NCBI RefSeq assembly: GCF_001586255.1
Contig: NZ_CP014544.1
Coordinates: forward strand, 3,256,501-3,320,500
Reading direction: 5' to 3'
DNA: 64,000 nucleotides
From: Zhongshania aliphaticivorans
Lineage (GTDB): Bacteria; Pseudomonadota; Gammaproteobacteria; Pseudomonadales; Spongiibacteraceae
Shown here: in pieces, positions 48,017-56,318 of the stretch
Numbering within the stretch: position 1 is the first letter of the stretch
Layout: the number at the start of each line of letters is the position of its first letter
Notes under the pieces: model-generated
Databases searched by the model: none
What the model was told of the DNA's origin: nothing
Seen by the model: only the letters and a program-made list of their open reading frames with translations
Translations under genes and position numbers: made by a program

Positions 48017-48051
48017 ACCCCAAAACACCACAAAAAACCACTTCTACCCAC
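48017..48051 (-). promoter_or_regulatory. Four MraZ-type operator boxes
   Basis: On the minus strand GTGGG, GTGGT, GTGGT and GGGGT occur at 48051, 48041, 48031 and 48021, exactly ten bases apart, with five-base A/T-rich spacers. This matches the direct-repeat layout that MraZ binds in E. coli (TGGG repeats ten bases apart), but with a fourth copy. The boxes begin at or just after the predicted transcription start, so MraZ binding would block initiation or escape. Confidence 0.75.
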
Positions 48052-48059
48052 TAAACGAC

Positions 48060-48089
48060 ACTATAGGAACTTGCAAGCCCTAGTGTCAA
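48060..48089 (-). promoter_or_regulatory. Strong sigma-70 promoter of the dcw cluster
   Basis: The minus strand has a perfect -35 TTGACA at 48089-48084 and a -10 TATAGT at 48065-48060, with an 18-base spacer. Start of transcription would be near 48053, immediately before the MraZ boxes. The spacer contains the palindrome CTTGCAAG. Confidence 0.8.
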
Positions 48090-48265
48090 GCGAGACCGAG
48101 ACCTAAATAGAGGGATTTTTCTTAAAAATGTCAGTAACTTGCGGCTAAAACGCGCTAACGAGGATGGGCTTTAAGGAGCTTAATTCAAGGAAACAAAAAG
48201 ATAGAGCACCAACTTAATGCACTACATTAAGTTACGGCTTTTTATGCGAAGAAGGGGAATAAAAA

Positions 48266-48614
48266 GTGAGTCGGCCGATAAGCCGGGTTCTGTCTTGGAC
48301 GACCATTCATCTGGGATCTGCGTCACCGCAGACCTCTAGCAGCCTACCCGAATCCACTGTGGGCCACAGCATTGGATTCCTATTTGGCCTTGCTCCAGGC
48401 GGGGTTTACCATGCCACGAACTGTTGCCAGTCGCGCGGTGCGCTCTTACCGCACCATTTCAACCTTACCGGCAGCTTGCGCTACGTAGGCGGTGTATTTT
48501 CTGTTGCACTTTCCGTAGGCTCGCACCTCCCAGGAGTTACCTGGCGCCTTGCCCTGCGGAGCCCGGACTTTCCTCCCTGCAGCGAACTGCCGAGCGATCG
48601 TCTGGCCGACTCAC
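48266..48614 (-). ncRNA. rnpB: RNase P RNA (type A)
   Basis: RNase P RNA is the catalytic subunit that trims tRNA 5' ends. On the minus strand the gene shows GAGGAAAGTCCGGGCTCC, GGCGCCAGGTAACTCCTGG, GTGCGGTAAGAGCGCACC, GGAGCAAGGCCAAATAGG and AGACAGAACCCGGCTTATCG, the universal bacterial blocks in order. The ends pair as a perfect 11-bp P1 helix, GTGAGTCGGCC with GGCCGACTCAC, which fixes both termini. A T-run (CTTTTTATT) follows the 3' end and probably ends transcription. It lies between the dcw promoter and rsmI, as in Pseudomonas. Confidence 0.97.
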
Positions 48615-48619
48615 CTGTA

Positions 48620-48648
48620 AGAATAACCAGTAGTTAACCCCCGCGCAA
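48620..48648 (-). promoter_or_regulatory. Promoter of rnpB
   Basis: On the minus strand TTGCGC (48648-48643) and TATTCT (48625-48620) are separated by 17 bases. Transcription start would fall at about 48614, the exact predicted 5' end of RNase P RNA. Confidence 0.6.
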
Positions 48649-48667
48649 GCGCTATTTCCACAGACAT

Positions 48668-49504
48668 TTATAATGGGTGCTCGATTCCATACTGGTATAA
48701 CTGGTTTTTCTTAATGCCGCTGATTTTCGCGCACAGCGCCGCCGCCTGTTTGAGCGGCAGATCTTCTCGCAATATATCCAATATTTCGATCACTTCTACA
48801 GGAAGACCTTCGTCACCCGCAAAGCCCGCAATCAACAACACACACTCGCCACGCTGCTGGTTGCTGTCTGCGCTTATAAACTCCAGCATCTCGGCGGCCG
48901 GGAGGCGCTTGACCGTCTCAAACATTTTGGTTATTTCTCTGGCCAAAACGATCACCCGCTCAGGACCCATGACGGCCAGCACGTCGGCCACGCAGTCTTT
49001 TATGCGGTGGGGCGCTTCGTAAAAAATCATGGTCCGGCGCTCTCGCAACAGGGCTTTGAACACCCCTTGCCGCGCATGTTGTTTGGCAGGTAAAAAGCCC
49101 TCAAACATAAAGCGATCTGAAGGCAAACCAGCCACACTCAACGCCGCTATTACGGCGCAGGCGCCAGGGATTGGTACCACCTTAAAGCCCTCGCGCAACG
49201 CGAGATCGACCAATTTATAGCCCGGGTCCGATACTAGCGGGGTGCCCGCGTCGGAAATGAGCGCTAAATCTTTACCGTTGCGCAAATGCCCGAGCAAGCG
49301 CTCCAGAGCGGCATTATTACTGTGATCATGATAAGCCACTAAGGGTGTATCAATGTCAAAATGGCTCAGCAATGTCCGACTGTGGCGAGTATCTTCCGCC
49401 GCAATGAGCGCAACCGTTTGTAGGACCTCTATGGCTCGGGGTACCATATCGGCCAAATTCCCTATTGGCGTTGCAACAACGTAAAGGGTGGGGCTAATTT
49501 CCAC
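48668..49504 (-). CDS. rsmI: 16S rRNA (cytidine1402-2'-O)-methyltransferase
   Basis: RsmI adds the 2'-O-methyl group to C1402 of 16S rRNA, complementing RsmH encoded in the dcw operon next door. The 278-residue protein has the tetrapyrrole-methylase fold marks LYVVATPIGNLADM, AAEDTRHSRTLL, LISDAGTPLVSDPGYKLV and PGACAVIAALSVAGLPSDRF. It has the usual C-terminal helical domain. It is divergent from lpoA with only 53 bases between, so both promoters must lie very close together. Confidence 0.96.
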   Translation of the reverse strand: MEISPTLYVVATPIGNLADMVPRAIEVLQTVALIAAEDTRHSRTLLSHFDIDTPLVAYHDHSNNAALERLLGHLRNGKDLALISDAGTPLVSDPGYKLVDLALREGFKVVPIPGACAVIAALSVAGLPSDRFMFEGFLPAKQHARQGVFKALLRERRTMIFYEAPHRIKDCVADVLAVMGPERVIVLAREITKMFETVKRLPAAEMLEFISADSNQQRGECVLLIAGFAGDEGLPVEVIEILDILREDLPLKQAAALCAKISGIKKNQLYQYGIEHPL

Positions 49505-49557
49505 AACAGCGGCCTCATTGACAATGCATGACCGCGCAGACTAACAATGGCTGATCA

Positions 49558-51465
49558 ATGAAGACAAGAACTTTTGCTTTTGCACTCACTTGCGGCCTCC
49601 TGGCTAGCTGTGCTGCTAACCCGCCGCCAATCTCAGTTTACAACCGTCCGGAGGCGAGGCAAACGCCAGCCCCAGCACGGCCAATACCCCAACAAAGTGG
49701 CGAATTTAACCCTGCGACCGCCGATGCCGAACTCGTGGAGCAATGGCTGCTAGACGCCGCGACACTCGATAGCGACGAAGCGGCAGATTTGCTGCTCCGC
49801 GCGTCCGAGGTACTGCTGCGCGAAGGCGAGCTGGCCCGCGCAGACGATGTAGTGGGCGAATTAATTGCCCCAGAATTAAGCGCGGACCAGGCCTTGCGCC
49901 TTGCCATTATTCGCGCGCGGGTGCACCGCGGCCACGCCGAGTTCACCAGCGCCCTGGCAGAGCTGTCTGACCCCCTAATCGAGGCTGCGGTGATTGATGC
50001 GCCTATACGCCGCCAACTGCAGTACAGCCAATTGCGCGCCTCGCTCTTTCAGATTGAAGGCGATCACCTCGCCGCTGCCAGAGAGTGGATTTTCATCGAC
50101 CCACTGCTCAACCCCAGTCAACAGGGAGCCAACCGCGAGTCGATTTGGCAGTCACTGATGCAGATCCCCACTGCTACGCTGATTGAACACATTGGCAGCA
50201 CCGGAAATAGAGACTATCTTGGCTGGCTGGAACTCGCGTCCGTGGCCAAAGACAATCAAGGCGATATCGAAGCCCAGGTTCGCCAACGCGACGCGTGGCT
50301 AGCGCGCTGGCCCCAGCACCCGGCACGCTATTCGCTCCCCGGCGGCCTCGATAAATTAGATGATTTGATTGTCGAGCGGCCAGACCAAGTCGCGCTCATT
50401 TTGCCCGTTACCGGGCGCCTTGCAGCCTACGGCAAAGCCATTCGCGACGGCTTTTTTGCCGCCTATTACGAGACCTTAAATCAAGGCGGCGGCGTCCCAA
50501 AAATTCGACTTTACGACAGCAATAGCGCGGATATTAACGCCCTCTATCAACAAACAATAAACGATGGCAACAAACTCGTCATAGGCCCACTGGAAAAAGA
50601 GCATGTTAGCGCGCTAACGGCCAGCCACCCGCAAGCAATGTCGGTGCCCACACTGGCACTCAATCGCATAGACGGCGAGCGCTTCCCAAGCGGTCTGTAT
50701 CAGTTTGGCCTGAATCCTGAGGACGAAGCGGCGCAAATAGCCGATATCGCGCTAGCCAAGGGCTATAAGCGTGCACTGGTGATTACACCAGAAGGCTCGT
50801 GGGGACATAAGGTAGCAGTCGCCTTTACCGATCGCTGGCAGCAACTGGGCGGCCAAATTGTCGCCAGCCAAACCTTCGATTCAAATAAGAACAATTACTC
50901 CAAACAGATTAAAAGTATTTTAAATATCGACAAAAGCCAACAGCGTCTGCAGCGCCTGCAACAAATTATTGGCATCAGGCCCAACTACGAACCCTACCGG
51001 CGCACCGACCTCGACTTCATTTTTTTGCTCGCGCGCCCCAACGAAGGCCGCGCGATAAAGCCGCTACTGGCCTACCACTACGCAGGAGACATCCCAGTCT
51101 ATGCGACATCACACATTTACCGTGGCAGTAAGGCGCCAACCAAGGACCAGGACATCAATGGCGTACGGTTTATTGATATTCCTTGGATTTTTAACGAAGA
51201 ACTAGAAATTCGCCAAGCCATTAATAATGGCATACCGTCCAGCGCTGGCTACCAGCGGATGTACGCCCTCGGCGTAGACAGCTTTCGGCTCCACCTCCGG
51301 CTTAAGCAGCTGCGCAATGGTGATCGTAATCAGGTGTTCGGCGAAACCGGCACCCTTAGCTTAAATATGCTTGGCCAAATTGAGCGAGAACTGTCATTAG
51401 CCGAAATTCAAAACGGCATCGCCGTGGTAAACCCAATTACGGCAGCAGAAACTGAGCTGCCCTAA
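49558..51465 (+). CDS. lpoA: Outer-membrane lipoprotein activator of PBP1A
   Basis: LpoA stimulates the bifunctional peptidoglycan synthase PBP1A from the outer membrane. The 635-residue protein has a signal peptide with lipobox LLASCAAN. A helical TPR-like N domain follows at about residues 55-265. The C-terminal periplasmic-binding-like domain starts near 275 with VALILPVTGRLAAYGKAIRDGF. The family segments DFIFLLARPNEGRAIKP and PVYATSHIYRG are clear. Its stop shares one base with the yraN start. The lpoA-yraN-diaA-dolP set is conserved in gammaproteobacteria. Confidence 0.93.
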   Translation: MKTRTFAFALTCGLLASCAANPPPISVYNRPEARQTPAPARPIPQQSGEFNPATADAELVEQWLLDAATLDSDEAADLLLRASEVLLREGELARADDVVGELIAPELSADQALRLAIIRARVHRGHAEFTSALAELSDPLIEAAVIDAPIRRQLQYSQLRASLFQIEGDHLAAAREWIFIDPLLNPSQQGANRESIWQSLMQIPTATLIEHIGSTGNRDYLGWLELASVAKDNQGDIEAQVRQRDAWLARWPQHPARYSLPGGLDKLDDLIVERPDQVALILPVTGRLAAYGKAIRDGFFAAYYETLNQGGGVPKIRLYDSNSADINALYQQTINDGNKLVIGPLEKEHVSALTASHPQAMSVPTLALNRIDGERFPSGLYQFGLNPEDEAAQIADIALAKGYKRALVITPEGSWGHKVAVAFTDRWQQLGGQIVASQTFDSNKNNYSKQIKSILNIDKSQQRLQRLQQIIGIRPNYEPYRRTDLDFIFLLARPNEGRAIKPLLAYHYAGDIPVYATSHIYRGSKAPTKDQDINGVRFIDIPWIFNEELEIRQAINNGIPSSAGYQRMYALGVDSFRLHLRLKQLRNGDRNQVFGETGTLSLNMLGQIERELSLAEIQNGIAVVNPITAAETELP

Positions 51466-51848
51466 TGTGGCGCAAGCAGGGAGCTAGCAATACCGGTGCG
51501 CGCGCCGAACAGGCTGCATGCCGGTATTTACAAAAGCAGAAGCTAAAAGTCATCGCTAAGAATTATCGTTGCCGCTTTGGAGAGATCGACATCGTATGCC
51601 GCAGCGACGAGCACCTGGTATTTGTAGAGGTTCGCTACCGCCATAGCGCACACTTCGGCAGCGCGGCTGAAACTGTCAATTTTGCCAAGCAGCAACGCAT
51701 TATCCTCACAGCCCGCCATTACCTCAGTTGCAACGCCGGTGCTAAGCAGTACAGTGAACTTCCATGCCGCTTTGATGTCATTGAAGCAAGCCCTGGCAAC
51801 AGTGGTGAGCTGCAGTTAAATTGGCTTCCCAACGCTTTTCAGGAGTGA
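51465..51848 (+). CDS. yraN: UPF0102 (YraN) nuclease-like protein
   Basis: YraN-family proteins resemble Holliday-junction resolvase/endonuclease folds, but a precise role is not established. The 127-residue protein shows the family core GARAEQAACRYLQKQK, YRCRFGEIDIVCR and FVEVRYR, with the acidic residues of a PD-(D/E)xK-type site (E of GEID, E of VEVRYR). It overlaps lpoA by one base. A gap of 13 bases leads to diaA. Confidence 0.9.
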   Translation: MWRKQGASNTGARAEQAACRYLQKQKLKVIAKNYRCRFGEIDIVCRSDEHLVFVEVRYRHSAHFGSAAETVNFAKQQRIILTARHYLSCNAGAKQYSELPCRFDVIEASPGNSGELQLNWLPNAFQE

Positions 51849-51861
51849 GAGACAATACACC

Positions 51862-52452
51862 GTGGATAATACCGAGCAAGTACTAGACCTTTTTCATCGC
51901 CACATTGAAAGCTGCATGTATACCATGGAATCGTTGAGCGACGTGATCGTTCAAGCCAGTGAATGCCTCGTTGAAAGTATGCTGCATGAACATAAAGTTA
52001 TTTGCTGCGGCGAAGGGACCAGCGGCCTCATCGCTCACCACTTGGCCACCAACCTCCTCACTAGCTTTCAGCAGGAACGCCCAGCACTACCCGCGATGGT
52101 ACTCAGCGCCGACGCCGCTACCGCGATAGCCGTAGATTCCAGTTACAATGATATTTATGCCAACCAAATTCGCGCGTTAGGCCAAGCGGGCGACTGTTTA
52201 GTACTGTGCTATTACGGCAACGGCTCCACAGCGACTTTACGCGCTATTCAGGCCGCACACGAGCGCGGCATGCGGGTGGTCTCACTGTGTAATCTCAGCG
52301 GCGGCGACGCCAGCTCACTACTCTCGCCAGAAGATGTCGAACTCGCTTTTCCGGTAGAAGACCGCGCCAGAGTCACCGAAATGCAATTAATCGCCGTTCA
52401 CAGCATCTGTGAACTTATTGACAGTCAACTGTTTGGAAACCCTCACGCATGA
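51862..52452 (+). CDS. diaA: SIS-domain protein, DnaA initiator-associating (DiaA)-like
   Basis: DiaA binds DnaA and promotes orderly assembly at oriC. The 196-residue SIS protein shows KVICCGEGTSGLIAHHLATNL, the phosphosugar-binding-type loop LVLCYYGNGSTATLRAI and the helix EMQLIAVHSICELIDSQLFG. The GTG at 51862 gives family length. A phosphoheptose isomerase (GmhA) label is possible because the folds are close, but the lpoA-yraN-diaA-dolP context favours DiaA. It overlaps dolP by four bases. Confidence 0.87.
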   Translation: MDNTEQVLDLFHRHIESCMYTMESLSDVIVQASECLVESMLHEHKVICCGEGTSGLIAHHLATNLLTSFQQERPALPAMVLSADAATAIAVDSSYNDIYANQIRALGQAGDCLVLCYYGNGSTATLRAIQAAHERGMRVVSLCNLSGGDASSLLSPEDVELAFPVEDRARVTEMQLIAVHSICELIDSQLFGNPHA

Positions 52453-53021
52453 TCCAATTTCAACGCTATGCCCTAGCCCTACTCCTTATCGGCCTACTCA
52501 GCGGCTGTACCCAGATACTCACTGCAACCACCGACACCCCTATTGCTGAAGATCCCGGTAGCCGGAGCCTCGGCAGCTACCTAGACGACGAGATCATTGA
52601 GACCAAGGCGCTGGTTAATATCCGAAAAACAGATCCAGCACTGCAAAGCGCACGCATCGCAGTGACCAGCCATAATGGCATCGTGTTATTAACAGGCAAT
52701 GTGCCCAACAGCAGATTAAGCAGCGTTGCCGGGGAAGTGGCCAACGAAGTAAAAAAGGTCCGCAAGGTTCACAACGAATTAACGGTTGGCACTGACGTCA
52801 GCATGTTAGCCCGCAGCAACGACGCCTGGATCAGCACCAAAGTCAAAAGCCGCCTATCACTCGACGACAAGCTAGATGCGTCAAAAATCAAAGTCGTCAC
52901 CGAAAACGGCGTTGTTTATTTAATGGGGCTGGTATCAAAATCGGAGTCTGACGTCGCGACTAAAATCGTCAGTGAGACGAGCGGCGTACAGAAAGTTGTG
53001 CGGGTCTTTGAATATTATTGA
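52449..53021 (+). CDS. dolP: BON-domain outer-membrane lipoprotein
   Basis: DolP (YraP) is a lipoprotein with two BON domains that localises to the septum through anionic lipids and supports outer-membrane integrity. The 190-residue protein has the lipobox LLSGC. The two BON domains are at about 55-115 and 125-190, each with the pattern of ARIAVTSHNGIVLLTGNVPN and IKVVTENGVVYLMGLVSK. It ends just before a strong shared terminator. Confidence 0.92.
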   Translation: MIQFQRYALALLLIGLLSGCTQILTATTDTPIAEDPGSRSLGSYLDDEIIETKALVNIRKTDPALQSARIAVTSHNGIVLLTGNVPNSRLSSVAGEVANEVKKVRKVHNELTVGTDVSMLARSNDAWISTKVKSRLSLDDKLDASKIKVVTENGVVYLMGLVSKSESDVATKIVSETSGVQKVVRVFEYY

Positions 53022-53034
53022 AGCCTAGAACAAA

Positions 53035-53066
53035 AAAGCCGACTTGATTCCCATCAAGTCGGCTTT
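53035..53066. terminator. Bidirectional terminator between dolP and sspB
   Basis: AAAGCCGACTTGAT at 53035-53048 pairs perfectly with ATCAAGTCGGCTTT at 53053-53066 around a TCCC loop. The 14-bp stem has A-runs upstream and a short T-tract downstream and lies between two converging genes. Confidence 0.88.
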
Positions 53067-53072
53067 CCAGTA

Positions 53073-53486
53073 TTACTTAACCACTTTCAAACTCGGCTTG
53101 CCCTTCGCCGTCGGCAGCTTACTAAGACTAGCACTCGGTCTAGATCCTGGCGGCTTGGGCGGCACGTCCGGCTCTTCGGCATCAAAGAGCATGCCTTGGC
53201 CATTCTCTTTAGCATAGACACCCAGTACTGCTGAGATTGGCGCACTCACTTCCTGTGGCACGCCGCCAAAGCGACCGCTAAACGTTAGAAAATCATTACC
53301 AACGTGCAAACCCACCACCGCAGACGGGGAAATATTGAGCACAATCTGACCGTCTTGCACATACTGCTGAGGCACGAACACGCCGTCATGAAGTGCATTC
53401 ACGAGAATGTAGGGCGTACAACCATTGTCGACCACCCATTCGTAAATTGCCCTAATCATATAGGGACGACTCGATGTCATTGCCAT
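53073..53486 (-). CDS. sspB: ClpXP adaptor SspB
   Basis: SspB delivers ssrA-tagged proteins to the ClpXP protease. The 137-residue protein starts MAMTSSRPYMIRAIYEWVVDNG, or from the ATG two codons later. It has the substrate-binding core HDGVFVPQQYVQDGQIVLNIS and FSGRFGGVPQEVSAPISAV. A disordered linker and a basic C-terminal ClpX-binding tail KGKPSLKVVK follow. It lies 17 bases after sspA, as in E. coli and Pseudomonas. Confidence 0.94.
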   Translation of the reverse strand: MAMTSSRPYMIRAIYEWVVDNGCTPYILVNALHDGVFVPQQYVQDGQIVLNISPSAVVGLHVGNDFLTFSGRFGGVPQEVSAPISAVLGVYAKENGQGMLFDAEEPDVPPKPPGSRPSASLSKLPTAKGKPSLKVVK

Positions 53487-53503
53487 AATATACAGCCAGT
53501 GGT

Positions 53504-54151
53504 TTAGGCTACTGACGCCTCGCTACGATTTTCACGCTCTTTTTCGGTCAGACTTTCCTGAAAGGAAGGTCGCTCAAACAATCTCGCCATATAATCGAAC
53601 AAGGGCTTAGATTGACGGGTTTGCGGAATAACCACACCCAGTTGAGGCAAACGCCACAGAATCGGCGCCAAACAGCAGTCTACTAGCGTGAATTCATCAC
53701 TCATAAAGAACGGCTTCTCAGCAAAAATAGGAGCTACAGTTAATAAACTGTCCCGCAATTCCTTACGCGCCTTTTCAGCATTCTTTTGATTGCCACCGAC
53801 CAGCAGCTCATCAACCAAACGGCACCAGTCACGCTCAATACGGTAGATATACTGACGACTCTCACCACGGGCTACTGGATAAACAGGTAATAGCGGCGGA
53901 TGCGGAAAGCGCTCGTCAAGATACTCCATCATTACTTTTGATTCGTATAATGCTAAGTCGCGATCAACCAAAGTAGGCAGCGAATTATACGGGTTCAGCT
54001 CGGCGACCTCTTCCGGCAGAGTGCCCGGCTTCACATCGACGATATCAACAGTCACGCCTTTTTCGGCCAATACAATTCTCACCCGATGGCAGTAATGACT
54101 TGCTGCGTCGGAGAAGAAGGTCATGGTAGAACGCTTGGCAACAACGCCCAT
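53504..54151 (-). CDS. sspA: Stringent starvation protein A
   Basis: SspA is a glutathione-S-transferase-fold protein that binds RNA polymerase and affects stress transcription. The frame opens at a GTG (54160), but the ATG at 54151 ([15 protein letters not shown]) has AGGTG eight bases upstream and gives 215 residues. Family marks are [35 protein letters not shown] and [18 protein letters not shown]. It is followed by sspB and preceded by the terminator of the cytochrome operon. Confidence 0.95.
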   Translation of the reverse strand: MGVVAKRSTMTFFSDAASHYCHRVRIVLAEKGVTVDIVDVKPGTLPEEVAELNPYNSLPTLVDRDLALYESKVMMEYLDERFPHPPLLPVYPVARGESRQYIYRIERDWCRLVDELLVGGNQKNAEKARKELRDSLLTVAPIFAEKPFFMSDEFTLVDCCLAPILWRLPQLGVVIPQTRQSKPLFDYMARLFERPSFQESLTEKERENRSEASVA

Positions 54152-54188
54152 TGATCTCACCTCAAATTATCAAACTAAAAACAAGAAA

Positions 54189-54214
54189 CGGGCAGTTCCA
54201 AATAGAACCGCCCG
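54189..54214 (-). terminator. Terminator of the petABC-type operon
   Basis: On the minus strand a ten-base stem with one mismatch (CGGGCGGTTC with GAACTGCCCG) is followed by GTTTCTTGTTTTT. It lies about 50 bases after the cytochrome stop. Confidence 0.75.
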
Positions 54215-54260
54215 CTGACTCTTTCCAACTCACACGACAGGTCGGGTGAGTCAAAGGGGT

Positions 54261-56318
54261 TTAATGCACGTCTTTCCAATATTCGCGGTTCAACAAGAAG
54301 GCAAATACAAAGAACACAGCAATAAATAACAGAACATATACGCCAATCCGCCTGCTTTTCGCAGCAGATGGCTCAGCAACGTATTCCAAAAAATTAACCA
54401 AGTCATACACGACTTTATCATACTCGGCGGGACTCAGGGCGCCCTCAGTCTGGTAGCTAAATGAACCGCAGGGATTCAAAGCTTTACCATCATCGCCAAA
54501 CAAAATATTTTCGCCGGTTAGCGGGTCGCGTAATATGCCGCCGTTATGGGCGTGAACTGGGCCTGGTGCGCACTCGGGCATCCCCTGCAGGTCGGCCATA
54601 ACATGGGGCATACCCACATCTTTAAAAACCTTGTTGTTCACGCCATAAGGGCGCGAAGGGTCGGCATAGAAGGTCCGCAGATAAGTGTATAGCCATTCAG
54701 GACTACGAGCGCGCGCCACCAAGGTTAAATTAGGCGGTGCAGCGCCAAACCACTTTTTTGCATCGTCAGCAGCCATTGAGTTATGCATGAGCGAGCCGAT
54801 TTTTGCCTCGCTATCGAACTTCAGGTTTTCCTCAAACAACTCAAGCGGAATCCCAAGGTCGTCAGCAGTACGCTGATAGCGTGCATAGCCCAGTGAATGA
54901 CAGCCCATGCAGTAGTTCATATAAGTGGCTGCGCCGCTTTGCAGCGACGGCAAATCAGTCACATCAGTGTCGATTTGATCGCAAGCCATCGTGCCGCAAT
55001 CAAACGCCGACTCAGAGCCCGCGGCCTTAAGTGGCAACACGGTTAACAGAATCACCGCCAGCAGCACCAGCATACTCTTCCAGAAGCCCATGCCACCGTC
55101 GGTGGTGCGGGTCGGCTCCGGTTTAGTGGCCTCCCACTTCGTCCAGAACGGCATCAACAAGAAGAACGCGAAGTAGAGCACCGAACAGATCCGCGCCAAT
55201 AAGGTCCGCGCTTCTGTAGGCGCCTTCACACCAAGCACACCAAGGATCAAGAAAGAAGCCACAAAAATCAGGATGGCCGCTTTACTGATATTGCCCTTGT
55301 AGCGAATCGACTTCACCTTACTGCGATCCAGCCAAGGCAGCAGGAACAAAATAGCAACCGACGCGCCGAAAGCCATAAAGCCCAGCAGCTTATCCGGCAC
55401 TGCGCGCAGCACTGAGTAGAAAGGCGTGAAATACCAAACCGGCGCAATGTGCTCAGGGGTTTTCAAGCCATTGGCGATTTCAAAGTTAGCGTGCTCAAGG
55501 AAATAGCCGCCCATCTCTGGCATAAAGAACACAATGCCACAGAACACAAACAAGAAGACCGCGATCGCCGTCAAATCGTGCACAGTGTAGTACGGGTGGA
55601 AAGCCACGCCATCTAGCGGTATACCGTTAGCGTCCTTATTCTTCTTGATCTCAACACCGTCAGGGTTGTTAGAACCCACTTCGTGCAAAGCCAATAAGTG
55701 GAGAACAACCAAGGCAATCAGGATAATTGGCAGCGCAACAACGTGCAGTGCAAAAAAGCGGTTAAGCGTGACACCCGAAATCAGGAAGTCACCACGTACC
55801 CATTGCACAATGTCTTCGCCTACGACAGGGATCGCGCCAAACAGCGAAATGATAACCTGCGCACCCCAGTAGGACATTTGTCCCCAAGGTAGTACATAAC
55901 CAACAAAGGCTTCAGCCATCAACGCGAGGAAGATGAACATACCGAAAACCCAAATCAATTCACGGGGCTTTTGGTAAGAGCCGTAGATCAGGCCGCGGAA
56001 CATATGCAGGTAGACCACGACAAAAAACGCCGAGGCGCCGGTGGAGTGCATATAACGAATAATCCAGCCGAAGTCGACATCACGCATGATGTATTCAACA
56101 GAGTTGAAGGCTTCTTCAGAGCTGGGGGTAAAGCTCATGGTTAGCCAAACACCAGTCAGCAGCTGATTAACCAGCACGACCAGCGACAAGACACCAAAGA
56201 AATACCAGAAGTTGAAGTTTTTTGGCGCGTAGTACTTACCCATATGGGTATCCCACGCACGCATGATAGGCAGGCGGGCATCAACCCAGTCGCGCAAACC
56301 CACTAACATTTTGACCAT
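54261..56318 (-). CDS. petBC: Fused cytochrome b / cytochrome c1 of the bc1 complex
   Basis: This single 685-residue frame encodes both haem proteins of the ubiquinol:cytochrome c reductase. Residues 1-405 are cytochrome b with haem ligands H91, H105, H192 and H206. Residues 411-434 are a hydrophobic segment like a signal peptide (SMLVLLAVILLTVLPL, then KAAG). After it come the cytochrome c1 domain, with CMGCH at 470-474 and a likely axial methionine near 570, and a C-terminal membrane anchor (VYVLLFIAVFFVFAFLL). No stop separates the parts. The ATG at 55091 (M410) lacks a spaced ribosome site. Fused b/c1 genes (fbcH) are known in Bradyrhizobium, where signal peptidase splits the product. The symbol is descriptive. 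Confidence 0.93.
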   Translation of the reverse strand: MVKMLVGLRDWVDARLPIMRAWDTHMGKYYAPKNFNFWYFFGVLSLVVLVNQLLTGVWLTMSFTPSSEEAFNSVEYIMRDVDFGWIIRYMHSTGASAFFVVVYLHMFRGLIYGSYQKPRELIWVFGMFIFLALMAEAFVGYVLPWGQMSYWGAQVIISLFGAIPVVGEDIVQWVRGDFLISGVTLNRFFALHVVALPIILIALVVLHLLALHEVGSNNPDGVEIKKNKDANGIPLDGVAFHPYYTVHDLTAIAVFLFVFCGIVFFMPEMGGYFLEHANFEIANGLKTPEHIAPVWYFTPFYSVLRAVPDKLLGFMAFGASVAILFLLPWLDRSKVKSIRYKGNISKAAILIFVASFLILGVLGVKAPTEARTLLARICSVLYFAFFLLMPFWTKWEATKPEPTRTTDGGMGFWKSMLVLLAVILLTVLPLKAAGSESAFDCGTMACDQIDTDVTDLPSLQSGAATYMNYCMGCHSLGYARYQRTADDLGIPLELFEENLKFDSEAKIGSLMHNSMAADDAKKWFGAAPPNLTLVARARSPEWLYTYLRTFYADPSRPYGVNNKVFKDVGMPHVMADLQGMPECAPGPVHAHNGGILRDPLTGENILFGDDGKALNPCGSFSYQTEGALSPAEYDKVVYDLVNFLEYVAEPSAAKSRRIGVYVLLFIAVFFVFAFLLNREYWKDVH

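Noticed and set aside
48266-48637. Open frames on the plus strand over 120 codons
   Set aside because: They lie antisense within the RNase P RNA gene, whose universal blocks and P1 pairing are clear.
55091-55093. Separate start of cytochrome c1 at the internal ATG
   Set aside because: There is no stop between the two parts and the only G-rich sequence is one base from the ATG, too close for a ribosome site.
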